From Polaromonas sp. (GTDB taxonomy: Bacteria > Pseudomonadota > Gammaproteobacteria > Burkholderiales > Burkholderiaceae_C): a DNA stretch of 64,000 nucleotides. Under the pieces are notes generated by a model. It did no database searches and was not told the origin of the DNA. It saw only the letters and a list, made by a program, of their open reading frames with translations. The position numbers and the translations under genes were made by a program. The stretch covers positions 186,001-250,000 of the forward strand of contig NZ_JAAFGZ010000001.1 in assembly GCF_010365105.1 (NCBI RefSeq), written 5' to 3'. Shown piece after piece: positions 28,186 to 35,820 of the stretch (the stretch's first letter is position 1; every line of letters starts with the position of its first letter).

Positions 28186-28647
28186 TTATGCGCCAAAGTT
28201 CTCGGGCATTTGCACCGCCACCATCTCGCCGCGCGCCGTGGCGATGCCATCGACCCACACAGTGGTTTCAACGATGACCTTGCGGCCCTTGATTTCCTTC
28301 ACGCGGCCGCGAATCTCAAGCGCACTTGCAATCGGCGTGGGCTTGAGAAAGTCCACCTTGAGCGAGCCGGTGACGAAGCGAAAAGCCGGCTGCGTGTCCA
28401 TCTCGCGCCCTTCGGCGCGGTACATGGCGGCTGCCGCCGTGCCGGTGCTGTGGCAGTCGATCAGCGAGGCGATCAGGCCGCCGTAGGTGAAGCCGGGAAC
28501 GGCGGTGTGACAAGGCTCGGGCGTGAACCGCGTGACCGTCTCGTCGCCGTCCCAGTAGGTCTTGATCTGGTGGCCCTGCGTGTTCAGCCGGCCGCAGCCG
28601 TAGCAATGCGCCAGATTTTCGGGGTAATAGTCCTGAAATGCTTTCAT
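28186..28647 (-). CDS. PaaI-family hotdog thioesterase
   Basis: A 153-aa hotdog-fold protein of the PaaI thioesterase family. The GGLIASLIDCHSTGTAA helix and the SLKVDFLKPTPI strand are typical, and CYGCG near the N-terminus is a feature of one subgroup. It would hydrolyse an acyl-CoA, whose identity is unknown. Its ATG overlaps the methyltransferase stop by 4 bases, and a terminator follows. Confidence 0.85.
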   Translation of the reverse strand: MKAFQDYYPENLAHCYGCGRLNTQGHQIKTYWDGDETVTRFTPEPCHTAVPGFTYGGLIASLIDCHSTGTAAAAMYRAEGREMDTQPAFRFVTGSLKVDFLKPTPIASALEIRGRVKEIKGRKVIVETTVWVDGIATARGEMVAVQMPENFGA

Positions 28648-29273
28648 GAGTTCTCCAAGGTTGATGTGCGTCGGGCTATGTATCGCGTGAGGTAAGCCAG
28701 TCCCTGGTGACCGCTGCCTTCGTCAAGCAGCGCCTCACCTTCCCAGGCCATGATTTCCTCATGGGCCGGGACCACGCGTGGGTTCAGGTCAGCGCGAATC
28801 ATGTCGGCTGAATAAAGCATGTCCTGTGATTTCGGGCCACCGCTGTGGTAGCCAAACTGTCGCGGATGAAAAGCCTCCAGGATGAACCACCCGCCCGGGC
28901 GCAAGGCCGCCGCAAGCCGCTGATGAGCCAGCGGGCGAAGCGCTGCCGGCAGATGCACATAGGTCAGCACGATGGCGTCAAAGCTTGCAGGCTCGGGCAC
29001 CCAGTCGGCCAGATCGGCATGGATGACCGAGATGCTGACGCCTCTTTGCGCAGCCAGTGACACCGCCTTGTCCAGCCCGACGCGTGAGCTGTCCATCGCC
29101 GTGCAGTGGTGCCCCTGCCCGGCCAGCCAGACACTGTTACGGCCTTCGCCGTCACCCGGCAGCAGCACCCGGCTGTGGGGCTTGAGGCGCGCGGCCTGTT
29201 CGCTCAAAAAACGGTTGGGTTGCTGGCCGTACTTGAAGGCAGGCAGAGAAAATTGTTGATCCCAAAAATTCAT
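28644..29273 (-). CDS. Class I SAM-dependent methyltransferase
   Basis: The 209-aa protein begins at the ATG at 29273 (MNFWDQQFS), overlapping the TauE/SafE stop by 4 bases. The SAM-binding motif is VLLPGDGEGRNSVWLA, followed by the acidic AMDSS and VLTYVHLP. It resembles the TehB/thiol-methyltransferase-like group. In a sulfide operon, methylation of a thiol or sulfide is a possible role, but the substrate cannot be read from sequence. A longer frame upstream lies inside the TauE gene and is rejected. Confidence 0.87.
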   Translation of the reverse strand: MNFWDQQFSLPAFKYGQQPNRFLSEQAARLKPHSRVLLPGDGEGRNSVWLAGQGHHCTAMDSSRVGLDKAVSLAAQRGVSISVIHADLADWVPEPASFDAIVLTYVHLPAALRPLAHQRLAAALRPGGWFILEAFHPRQFGYHSGGPKSQDMLYSADMIRADLNPRVVPAHEEIMAWEGEALLDEGSGHQGLAYLTRYIARRTSTLENS

Positions 29274-30076
29274 GCAGTGAACCATCCAAAAGCCCTTGCG
29301 AGCATCAAAATCGAAATTGACAAAGTGAACCAGGCAAACGCCTGCTGCAGGCTTTTTGCATTGAGCTTGCCCGCCACCAGTTGTCCCATCACCAAGGCCA
29401 GTACGGCGCCTGAAGCAAAGGGAAGGGCCACTTCCCAGGGAAGCGTGCCTTCCAGGGCCGCCGCAGAGACCCCGCTCATCGAAACCAGTGCAATCACCGC
29501 CAGTGAGGTGGCCTGGATGCTGCGCATTTCCAGGTTGGTGTAGCGTGTCAGCGCAGGCACGATGACAAAGCCGCCGCCCACGCCCAGCAAGCCGCTCAGG
29601 ATGCCAGAGACCAGGCCGGTGCCGGCCAGTGCGCGGGCACAAGGCTGGGTCCAGGTCAGCCGCTGATCGGTGCTGCTGACGCGGCATGGCACGCTTGCGG
29701 CACTTGGTTCGGCCTGCGCGCCACGCCGCAGCATGCGCCATGCGGTGTACATCAACACCAAGGCAAAGGCGGCCAGCAAAGGCCGGTTTGGCAAGCGCTG
29801 GGCCATGAAGACGCCAATGGGCGCCATCAGCATGCCCGCTATCCCAATCACTGCCGCAGCGCGGTAACGCACGATGCGCTGGCGCAGGCCTAGATACGCA
29901 CCAATGGCCGATGCAAGCCCCACCGCGACCAGGCCGACGGGGGCGGCCTGTTGCAGCGGCAAATGAAGACCGAACACCAGCAGCGGGATGGCCAGTACGC
30001 CGCCGCCCGCGCCGGTGAGCGCCAGCACCAGTCCAATGATGGCGCCCAGTGCAAGCGCCAGAGTTGTGGGATCCAT
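29270..30076 (-). CDS. TauE/SafE-family sulfur-compound exporter
   Basis: A 268-aa membrane protein with about eight hydrophobic helices. The duplicated family motifs are GLVLALTGAGGGVLAIPLL near the N-terminus and SGLLGVGGGFVIVPAL in the second half. TauE/SafE proteins move sulfite or sulfonated compounds across the inner membrane. The position just after a persulfide-dioxygenase-like gene, which would release sulfite, makes sulfite export the likely role. It starts 10 bases after the MBL gene stop. Confidence 0.9.
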   Translation of the reverse strand: MDPTTLALALGAIIGLVLALTGAGGGVLAIPLLVFGLHLPLQQAAPVGLVAVGLASAIGAYLGLRQRIVRYRAAAVIGIAGMLMAPIGVFMAQRLPNRPLLAAFALVLMYTAWRMLRRGAQAEPSAASVPCRVSSTDQRLTWTQPCARALAGTGLVSGILSGLLGVGGGFVIVPALTRYTNLEMRSIQATSLAVIALVSMSGVSAAALEGTLPWEVALPFASGAVLALVMGQLVAGKLNAKSLQQAFAWFTLSISILMLARAFGWFTA

Positions 30077-30086
30077 GGCCCGCCGC

Positions 30087-30947
30087 TCAGAGCAGGTTGA
30101 CAGGAATCTTCAGGTAACGCACGCCGTTGTCCTCGGGTGGCGGCAATTTGCCTGCGCGCACATTGACCTGCACGGCCGGCAGGATCAGCACCGGCATGGA
30201 CAGCGTCTTGTCGCGCGCGGTGCGCAGGCTGACGAATTGGGCTTCGGTCACACCATCATGGACATGGATGTTGCTGGCGCGCTGGTCGGCCACGGTGCTC
30301 ACCCAGGCGGGGGCGCGGCCATCCGGCGGGTAGTCGTGGCACAGGTGCAGGCGCGTATCGGGCGCGAGTGCCAGCACGTTGCGGATCGAGCGGTAAAGCA
30401 CAGCCGCATCGCCACCGGGAAAGTCACAGCGTGCCGAGCCGTAATCCGGCATGAACAAGGTGTCACCGACAAACGCATCCTGGCCCATAAGGTAGGTCAG
30501 GCAGGCGGGCGTGTGTCCCGGTGTGTGCATCACGCGGACTTCAATCTGGCCGATCTTGAAGGTTTCACCGTCGTCAAACAGGTGGTCAAAATCTGCGCCT
30601 TCGGTGTTCATGTCTTTGGCATTGAAGATTTTCTTGAAGACTTCCTGGACCTCACAGATGTGCCGCCCGATGGCGATCTTGCCGCCCAGCTTTTCCTGGA
30701 GGTAGGGCGCCGCAGACAGGTGATCGGCATGTGCGTGGGTTTCCAGCAGCCAGTCCACTTTGAGTCCAGCCTGCTCGACATAGGCCATCACCTTGTCAGC
30801 GCTGGCATGCGAGGTGCGGCCCGACTTGGGGTCGTAGTCCAGCACACTGTCGATGATGGCCGCGTGCCCCGTCGCAGGATCGGACACGACGTGGGTGACG
30901 GTCGACGTGTCAGGGTCAAAAAACGATTGAATGGTGGGAGTTTTCAT
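30087..30947 (-). CDS. Persulfide dioxygenase-like MBL-fold protein (Blh/ETHE1-related)
   Basis: A 286-aa metallo-beta-lactamase-fold protein. The metal motif THAHADH is intact (His71, His73, Asp75, His76), with His145 in HTPGHTPA, Asp162 in VGDTLF and the SARCDFPGGDA segment that marks persulfide dioxygenases. The enzyme would oxidise glutathione persulfide to sulfite. The ATG at 30947 is used; a TTG seven codons earlier is possible. It is the first gene of the operon with TauE/SafE, a methyltransferase and a thioesterase. Confidence 0.87.
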   Translation of the reverse strand: MKTPTIQSFFDPDTSTVTHVVSDPATGHAAIIDSVLDYDPKSGRTSHASADKVMAYVEQAGLKVDWLLETHAHADHLSAAPYLQEKLGGKIAIGRHICEVQEVFKKIFNAKDMNTEGADFDHLFDDGETFKIGQIEVRVMHTPGHTPACLTYLMGQDAFVGDTLFMPDYGSARCDFPGGDAAVLYRSIRNVLALAPDTRLHLCHDYPPDGRAPAWVSTVADQRASNIHVHDGVTEAQFVSLRTARDKTLSMPVLILPAVQVNVRAGKLPPPEDNGVRYLKIPVNLL

Positions 30948-30987
30948 GGTGTTTGGGCGCTTATTCAAGGATGGTCAAGGCGGGGTG

Positions 30988-31003
30988 TGCAACTGATTTT
31001 CCG
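30988..31003 (-). promoter_or_regulatory. Putative sigma-54 (-24/-12) promoter
   Basis: The minus strand reads CGGAAAATCAGTTGCA. GG and GC are exactly 12 bases apart, and TTGCA matches the -12 element well. The -24 side is weaker than the TGGCAC consensus. It lies about 40 bases before the persulfide-dioxygenase-like gene and would be a target for the sigma-54 activator at 35821. Confidence 0.5.
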
Positions 31004-31028
31004 GCAGGCCGCGATCTGGCCGTTAATT

Positions 31029-31090
31029 GCTAGCTAATTCATAGCTACTTGCGCACGCTGGATATGCGCAAGAGGCCAGTTTGATACAAA
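31029..31090. repeat. Copy of a dispersed short repeat
   Basis: Contains TAATTCATAGC (31035-31045), CACGCTGGATA, GCGCAAGAGG (31066-31075) and TTTGATACAAAAAA, matching the copy near 28090 in order and spacing. It is between the hydrolase gene end and the putative sigma-54 promoter. Confidence 0.65.
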
Positions 31091-31185
31091 AAATTTGCTG
31101 AATGGCCAAAAATGGATGTTCCCTGACGGAGAACGGCGTTCCAGGCCTGGTTCTTTGAAGCTAGCGCCTCTATTCCAGAGGTCAT

Positions 31186-32085
31186 TCACGATTTGCATAA
31201 ATTGCTTTCGTTGCCATGCCACTGCAGAACGGGCTTGCCCGGCGCTATAGCGGTAGCGAAAGAACGCTGCAAAAATTCAATCAGCTGAGGAAAGTGTTCT
31301 TCAATCGCCTGGCTCGGGTCATGCCCACCCGCCACCGAAAGACGCTGCACCGTACCCTGAAGGCCGACGGCCTGCAAGCGTCGGGCATCATCGAACGGCA
31401 CCACTTCGTCGTCGGTGCCATGCACCAGCAGCACCGGGCAGCGTATCCGGCGCATGCTGGTCAGCGGGGCAAAGTCGTCAAAGCGAGCGCCGATGACATG
31501 CTGCACATGGCGCAGCACATACCAGCCCAGCACCGCGTAAGGGATATGCGCTTCGGCCATAAACCTCAGCATCACCTCGCGGGGATGCGCAAAAGCACTC
31601 AGGCTCACCACGGCGCGCACGTCTGCGCGGCGCGCGGCGCACAGCAGCGAAGCGCCGGCACCGACCGAATGGCCCATGAGGGCCAGGCGGGCGCTGTCAA
31701 CGCCGGACTGCTGCTTCAGCCAGTCAAGCCCGGTTTCAATGTCCTCGGCAAAGCGGGGCAGCGAGGTGAAGTCTTCATCGTCGCTGGCGCCGTGGCAGCG
31801 CGCATCCATCAGCAGCACGGCAAAGCCGGCAGCATGCAGGGGTGCTGCTGCCGGCAACATCAGGCTGGCGTTGGCCCCCCAGCCATGCATCACCACCACA
31901 GCGGGCGCGGGCGCTGCGCCCGGCGCAGGCACAAACCAGGAAAACAAGGTTTTCCCGCCGGCGGTCAGCAGGCGCAGCGGTTGCGCGTCCAGACCCAGCG
32001 CGGAGGGCTCGCTGTGGTGGGGCAGGCGCGGCGCGCGCAGCCGGCGCAGTATCTGCGCATGCACCCCTTGACGCAGGCGTTTCAT
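31186..32085 (-). CDS. Alpha/beta hydrolase
   Basis: A 299-aa serine hydrolase-fold protein. The nucleophile elbow is GHSVGAG, the oxyanion region MHGWGANAS, the acid is in HGTDDEVVP and the histidine in AGGHDPS. The N-terminus is basic with a short hydrophobic part but no clear signal peptide. The ATG at 32085 shares a base with the TGA of the globin gene (TGATG), so the two are translationally coupled. The substrate is unknown. Confidence 0.85.
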   Translation of the reverse strand: MKRLRQGVHAQILRRLRAPRLPHHSEPSALGLDAQPLRLLTAGGKTLFSWFVPAPGAAPAPAVVVMHGWGANASLMLPAAAPLHAAGFAVLLMDARCHGASDDEDFTSLPRFAEDIETGLDWLKQQSGVDSARLALMGHSVGAGASLLCAARRADVRAVVSLSAFAHPREVMLRFMAEAHIPYAVLGWYVLRHVQHVIGARFDDFAPLTSMRRIRCPVLLVHGTDDEVVPFDDARRLQAVGLQGTVQRLSVAGGHDPSQAIEEHFPQLIEFLQRSFATAIAPGKPVLQWHGNESNLCKS

Positions 32086-32534
32086 CACAGCGCGACAGCC
32101 GCTTTCGAGACGCCAAGGCCGTGTGCGGCGCAGCCGTGCTGTTCAGGGGTGTTGAGCAAATGGCTGGCCATTTGGGAAAAGGTTTCAATCAGGCGGCCGC
32201 GCAGCCCTTCATCGGTGACCTGCTCCGTCAGCGCCTGACGCATGCAAAGCATCCACTCATCGCGCACCACCGGGCCGACTGCATACGGCGCATGGCGCAT
32301 GCGAAGCCGGGGGTGGCCTTTCTTCGCGATGTACAAGGCGGGGCCGCCAAACCAGCCCGATAGAAATTCAAACAGGCTTTGCGCACTGCCTTGCAGGCTT
32401 TCCGGGTGCATTTGCCGCACGGTATAGGCTTCAGGCAACTCGTCCATCAGTTCATAAAAACGGTAAACCAGGCGTCGGATGCCGGTCCCGCCGCCAAGGG
32501 CGTCATAGGGTGTTGCGGTGGCTTCGGTCGTCAT
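32085..32534 (-). CDS. Group II truncated hemoglobin
   Basis: A 149-aa globin of the trHbO type. Visible are FLSGWFGGP, GHPRLRMRHAPY with the probable proximal heme histidine (His81), and the Trp94 of RDEWM, a group II marker. Such globins bind oxygen and react with nitric oxide, sulfide or peroxides. AAGGA lies 8 bases before the ATG. It is coupled to the downstream hydrolase gene, and a repeat copy separates it from ccoG. Confidence 0.9.
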   Translation of the reverse strand: MTTEATATPYDALGGGTGIRRLVYRFYELMDELPEAYTVRQMHPESLQGSAQSLFEFLSGWFGGPALYIAKKGHPRLRMRHAPYAVGPVVRDEWMLCMRQALTEQVTDEGLRGRLIETFSQMASHLLNTPEQHGCAAHGLGVSKAAVAL

Positions 32535-32644
32535 CGATGGTTCCTTGGGTAGATGTCTTCAAGTCAAGGCCCGCGAGCCCCCTGCCTCGGCCACCTCAAG
32601 GGCTTGCCGGACTTCATGGGCGTCTTCCTTTTGGCCAGAAAATT

Positions 32645-32715
32645 GCTTTTATGTATTAAATAGGCCGTTTGCGCAAGCGCAGTATGCGCAAGCAGCTATG
32701 AATCCAGTAGCAAAA
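32645..32715. repeat. Copy of a dispersed short repeat
   Basis: The segment has two TTGCGCAAG / ATGCGCAAG arms around GCGCAGT and then AGCAGCTATGAAT, related to the other copies in the window though less complete. It occupies the gap between ccoG and the globin gene. Confidence 0.5.
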
Positions 32716-32764
32716 CCTGCAGGCTGCCTTAAGCACCGTGCTTGAAAGCCCGCCTGATTTCGCG

Positions 32765-34189
32765 CTAGCGCGGAACCATGAACACTGATTTTTCTGACAA
32801 ATGACCGGCAGAGTCCAGCGCATCGATTTCAAAGGTGATCGGGTGTGTTCCCGGCGCCGCTGCCTCGTAGGGCACCTGCACCCGGACGGCCAGCCGGCGT
32901 GCCTGCGTGGATTCGACCATCACCACGTCTTCCGACGTGATGGCCAGGCCCGGCAGACCGGTGACGCGGAGCTTGTAGTGCTGGTCGGCCTCGGTGGCGT
33001 TCATCACCTGCAGCTGATAGACGTTCTCGATGTTGCCGCCCGAGACAATGCGCGCCATGACGCCACGGTCGCGCACCACATTCACCTTGAACTGCGTGCG
33101 CAGGCTCAAGCTGATCAGCATGGCCATGACAATGCCCAGCAAGATGGCCGTGTAGACCAATATGCGGGGGCGCAGCACATGGCGCCAGGTCTGCGCCTGG
33201 GTCCACTTGTTCTTCATGGCGTTTTCGGTGGTGTATTTCACCAGCCCGCGCTCGTAGCCCATCTTGTCCATCACCGTGTTGCACACATCGGCGCAGGCGC
33301 CGCAGCCAATGCACTCGTACTGCAGGCCGTTGCGGATGTCGATGCCGGTGGGGCAGACCTGGACGCACAGGTTGCAGTCGATGCACGAACCCAGACTCAA
33401 GGTTGCCGGGTCGGCCTTGCGCGAGCGAGCGCCGCGCGGGTCGCCGCGCTCGGCGTCGTAGGTGACGATCAAGGTGTCCTTGTCAAACATGGCGCTTTGA
33501 AAGCGTGCATAAGGGCACATGTGCTTGCACACCTGTTCGCGCATGAAGCCGGCATTGCCGTAGGTGGCAAAGCCATAGAAAAAGACCCAGAAGGATTCCC
33601 AGGACGTGATGCTCATCTGCACGAATTCCAGGCCCAGCACCTTGATGGGCGTGAAGTAGCCGACAAAGGTGAAGCCGGTCCACAAGGCCACTGCCAGCCA
33701 CAGCAGGTGCTTGCCGCCTTTTCGCCACAACCGGTCAAACGACCAGGGCTGGCCATCGCGGCGCATCTGGACCGCGCGGTCACCCTCCATCTTCCTTTCT
33801 ATCCAGAGGAAAATTTCGGTATAGACCGTCTGTGGACAGGCGTAGCCGCACCACAGACGTCCGGCCACTGCCGTGAACAGGAACAGCGACAGCGCCGAGA
33901 TGACCAGCATGCCCGTCAGGTAGATGAAGTCCTGCGGATACAGCACCAGCCCGAAGATGTAAAACCGCCGCGAGGCCAGGTCAAACAGCACGGCCTGGCG
34001 CTGTCCCCATTCGATCCACGGCAGGCCGTAGAACACCAGCTGGGTCAAAAACACCACGGCCCAGCGCCAATGCGCAAAAAAGCCCGAAACGCTGCGGGGA
34101 TAGATTTTTTCGTGCGCCGCGTACGGGGAGATCATTTGGGTGTCTGCCGCTTGCGCGATGATCGGGATGACTTTGCGGGGAGTGGTCAT
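32765..34189 (-). CDS. ccoG: CcoG/FixG-like ferredoxin membrane protein
   Basis: A 474-aa integral membrane protein with several N-terminal helices and the cysteine motif WCGYACPQTVYTE. Two 4Fe-4S ferredoxin motifs follow (CIDCNLCVQVCP and CIGCGACADVCN), then a C-terminal periplasmic beta domain. Classical CcoG helps assemble cbb3 oxidase by copper reduction and is encoded with ccoNOPQ. None of those genes is here. Instead it follows a Rieske and an MBL gene behind a sigma-54-type promoter, so it may be a paralogue with another redox role. Confidence 0.88.
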   Translation of the reverse strand: MTTPRKVIPIIAQAADTQMISPYAAHEKIYPRSVSGFFAHWRWAVVFLTQLVFYGLPWIEWGQRQAVLFDLASRRFYIFGLVLYPQDFIYLTGMLVISALSLFLFTAVAGRLWCGYACPQTVYTEIFLWIERKMEGDRAVQMRRDGQPWSFDRLWRKGGKHLLWLAVALWTGFTFVGYFTPIKVLGLEFVQMSITSWESFWVFFYGFATYGNAGFMREQVCKHMCPYARFQSAMFDKDTLIVTYDAERGDPRGARSRKADPATLSLGSCIDCNLCVQVCPTGIDIRNGLQYECIGCGACADVCNTVMDKMGYERGLVKYTTENAMKNKWTQAQTWRHVLRPRILVYTAILLGIVMAMLISLSLRTQFKVNVVRDRGVMARIVSGGNIENVYQLQVMNATEADQHYKLRVTGLPGLAITSEDVVMVESTQARRLAVRVQVPYEAAAPGTHPITFEIDALDSAGHLSEKSVFMVPR

Positions 34190-34227
34190 GATGGTTTTTT
34201 TAGAAGGGAAGCGTCAGTTGGACAGGT

Positions 34228-34890
34228 TCAGACCAGCGCGTTAAACGCATCAGGCGCTGCATGATGCAAAGCAAGCGGCAGGGCAGCGACGCGCGCCAGG
34301 AACTCGTCGCGCGACAGGCCGGCAAAAAACGGATGCCAGCGGCGCTGCTCCAGCACGGTGCTGACGGCGCGGGCGCGGCGCTCATGGCCGGCGAACAGCA
34401 GCGTCTCGTCGGGCAGGGTGAACACGCGCTGCGTCACGCTGTCCCACAGGGCTTCGGGCTGGGCGGGGAGAGGCTGGTGCGGGCAGGCATCGACCGCCAG
34501 CAGGCCACCGCAAAACAGCCGGTCGCGCCAGGCAAAGCTCAGGCATCCGGCGGTATGGCCCGGCGTGGCCAGCACGCGAATCAGTTCATGGCCAAAGGGC
34601 AGTACGTCGCCATCTCTAGCCAGGCGCAGGTTTTCACCGGCAGCGCCCTGCACCAGCGGCGCGCCCAGGCGGGCCAGTTGCGCCGGCTCCCGGACGTGCA
34701 GAGCGTCGTGCTGATGAGTGCGCAATACCCAGCGCAGACGCAACTCGCGCTCCGCCAGCAAGGCGGCCAGCACCGGCAGATCGCGGCCGCGCGGGTCCAC
34801 CAGCACCGCCTCGCGGGTGTCCTGGTCGGCCAGCAGGTAAGTCAGCTCGCCGCTGGCCTCGTCATGCAGGATGCGGAAGTACATGTCCAT
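34228..34890 (-). CDS. MBL-fold protein with altered metal site
   Basis: A 220-aa metallo-beta-lactamase-fold protein. The normal HxHxDH motif reads THQHDALH (His59, His61, His65), so the Asp and fourth His are displaced. The second motif VLATPGHTAG (His112) is kept, but the usual GDTL metal-bridging Asp is replaced in FCGGLLAVD. One metal at most may bind, so a sensor, carrier or changed-activity role is possible. Its start is 2 bases after the Rieske stop, so it is coupled. Confidence 0.8.
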   Translation of the reverse strand: MDMYFRILHDEASGELTYLLADQDTREAVLVDPRGRDLPVLAALLAERELRLRWVLRTHQHDALHVREPAQLARLGAPLVQGAAGENLRLARDGDVLPFGHELIRVLATPGHTAGCLSFAWRDRLFCGGLLAVDACPHQPLPAQPEALWDSVTQRVFTLPDETLLFAGHERRARAVSTVLEQRRWHPFFAGLSRDEFLARVAALPLALHHAAPDAFNALV

Positions 34891-34892
34891 CT

Positions 34893-35531
34893 TCAGGCGG
34901 TGCCGAGGTCATCCTCGCCGATCAGCAATTTGCTGTCGGCCAGGTACTTGTGGGGCGGCACTTCCAGATTGGTGGGGGCGGGCTTGTTCAAAAACACCCG
35001 GCCCGCCAGGTCAAAGGTGGAGCCGTGGCAGGGGCAGAAAAAGCCGCCTTTCCAGTCGTCGCCCACGCTGGGGTTGCTGCTGCCTGCGGGCACACGGCTG
35101 GGCGAGCAGCCCAGGTGGGTGCAGATGCCCACGCCGACAAACACCTCGGGCCTGATCGAGCGCTGCGCATTTCGCGCGTAGTCGGGTTGCTGATCCCTCA
35201 AAGAAGCCGGGTCGGCCAGGCGGGCGTCAAGCGTTGGCAAGAGCGCCAGCATCTCGGGCGTGCGGCGCATGATCCACACCGGTTTGCCTCGCCACTCCAC
35301 GGTTTTAAGGGCGCCGGGCGCAAGGTCCGAGATGTCAACTTCCACACTCGCCCCCGAAGCACGGGCGCGCTCGCTGGGGGCAAAGCTAGACACGAAAGGC
35401 ACGGCGACAGCGCCCAGGCCTGCGCTGGCCGTGGCGGCCGTGAGCAGGATCATGCGGCGGCGCTCGGCGTCATGTTCGTGCGTAGCACTGGCAATGGCCG
35501 GGAACGCTGAAAGGGCAGCAGTTGGAATCAT
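34893..35531 (-). CDS. Orphan Rieske iron-sulfur protein (bc1-type)
   Basis: A 212-aa protein of the ubiquinol-cytochrome c reductase Rieske family. It has an N-terminal basic segment and one membrane helix (about residues 28-48) with twin-Arg-like ERRRM. The 2Fe-2S ligands are in CTHLGC (137-142) and CPCHGS (166-171). The ATG at 35531 follows AAGGA by 7 bases. Cytochrome b and c1 genes are absent, so it is either a second Rieske for the bc1 complex or part of a separate electron path with the neighbouring ccoG-like protein. Confidence 0.9.
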   Translation of the reverse strand: MIPTAALSAFPAIASATHEHDAERRRMILLTAATASAGLGAVAVPFVSSFAPSERARASGASVEVDISDLAPGALKTVEWRGKPVWIMRRTPEMLALLPTLDARLADPASLRDQQPDYARNAQRSIRPEVFVGVGICTHLGCSPSRVPAGSSNPSVGDDWKGGFFCPCHGSTFDLAGRVFLNKPAPTNLEVPPHKYLADSKLLIGEDDLGTA

Positions 35532-35653
35532 GGAGTTTCCTTCAGTAAGGTGGCCGCGCAGACCATTGCGCAAGCGGCAGGGATCGGAGCGTTTTTTGAC
35601 GAGAGGATTTTTCAGGCGGGGCATGACCATCAAAACGCGCATGCGCTCTGTAT

Positions 35654-35669
35654 TCCAAGAACCGTGCCA
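35654..35669 (-). promoter_or_regulatory. Sigma-54 (-24/-12) promoter of the Rieske operon
   Basis: The minus strand reads TGGCACGGTTCTTGGA. TGGCACG is a perfect -24 element and TTGG replaces TTGC at -12, so all but one of the specified positions match. It lies about 120 bases before the Rieske ATG and about 100 bases downstream of the inverted repeat at 35763. Confidence 0.75.
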
Positions 35670-35762
35670 CAGCGTAAAAATAATAAATATCGTTTAACTT
35701 CAATGCGTTACGACATTGAATAAGGTCGGCATCAGGCAGCAGAAGGGAGTTGGCCGCCATAT

Positions 35763-35779
35763 TTGGCAGAAACTGCCAA
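35763..35779. promoter_or_regulatory. 17-bp inverted repeat, candidate enhancer site
   Basis: TTGGCAGAAACTGCCAA is a perfect 7-bp inverted repeat with a 3-base centre. It lies 41 bases before the start of the sigma-54 activator gene and about 100 bases upstream of the divergent -24/-12 promoter, the normal position of an upstream activating sequence. Binding by that activator is inferred. Confidence 0.65.
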
Positions 35780-35820
35780 TTCAGGCATAGACTGCATGTC
35801 AGTCCAACCAAGGAGCCGCC

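Noticed and set aside
29274-29741. N-terminal extension of the methyltransferase frame
   Set aside because: The extra part lies inside the TauE/SafE gene in another frame. The ATG at 29273 overlaps the upstream stop by 4 bases, as in the rest of the operon.
35763-35779. The 17-bp inverted repeat read as a sigma-54 promoter for the activator gene itself
   Set aside because: GG and GC are 10 bases apart rather than 12, so it fits a protein-binding site better than a -24/-12 promoter.
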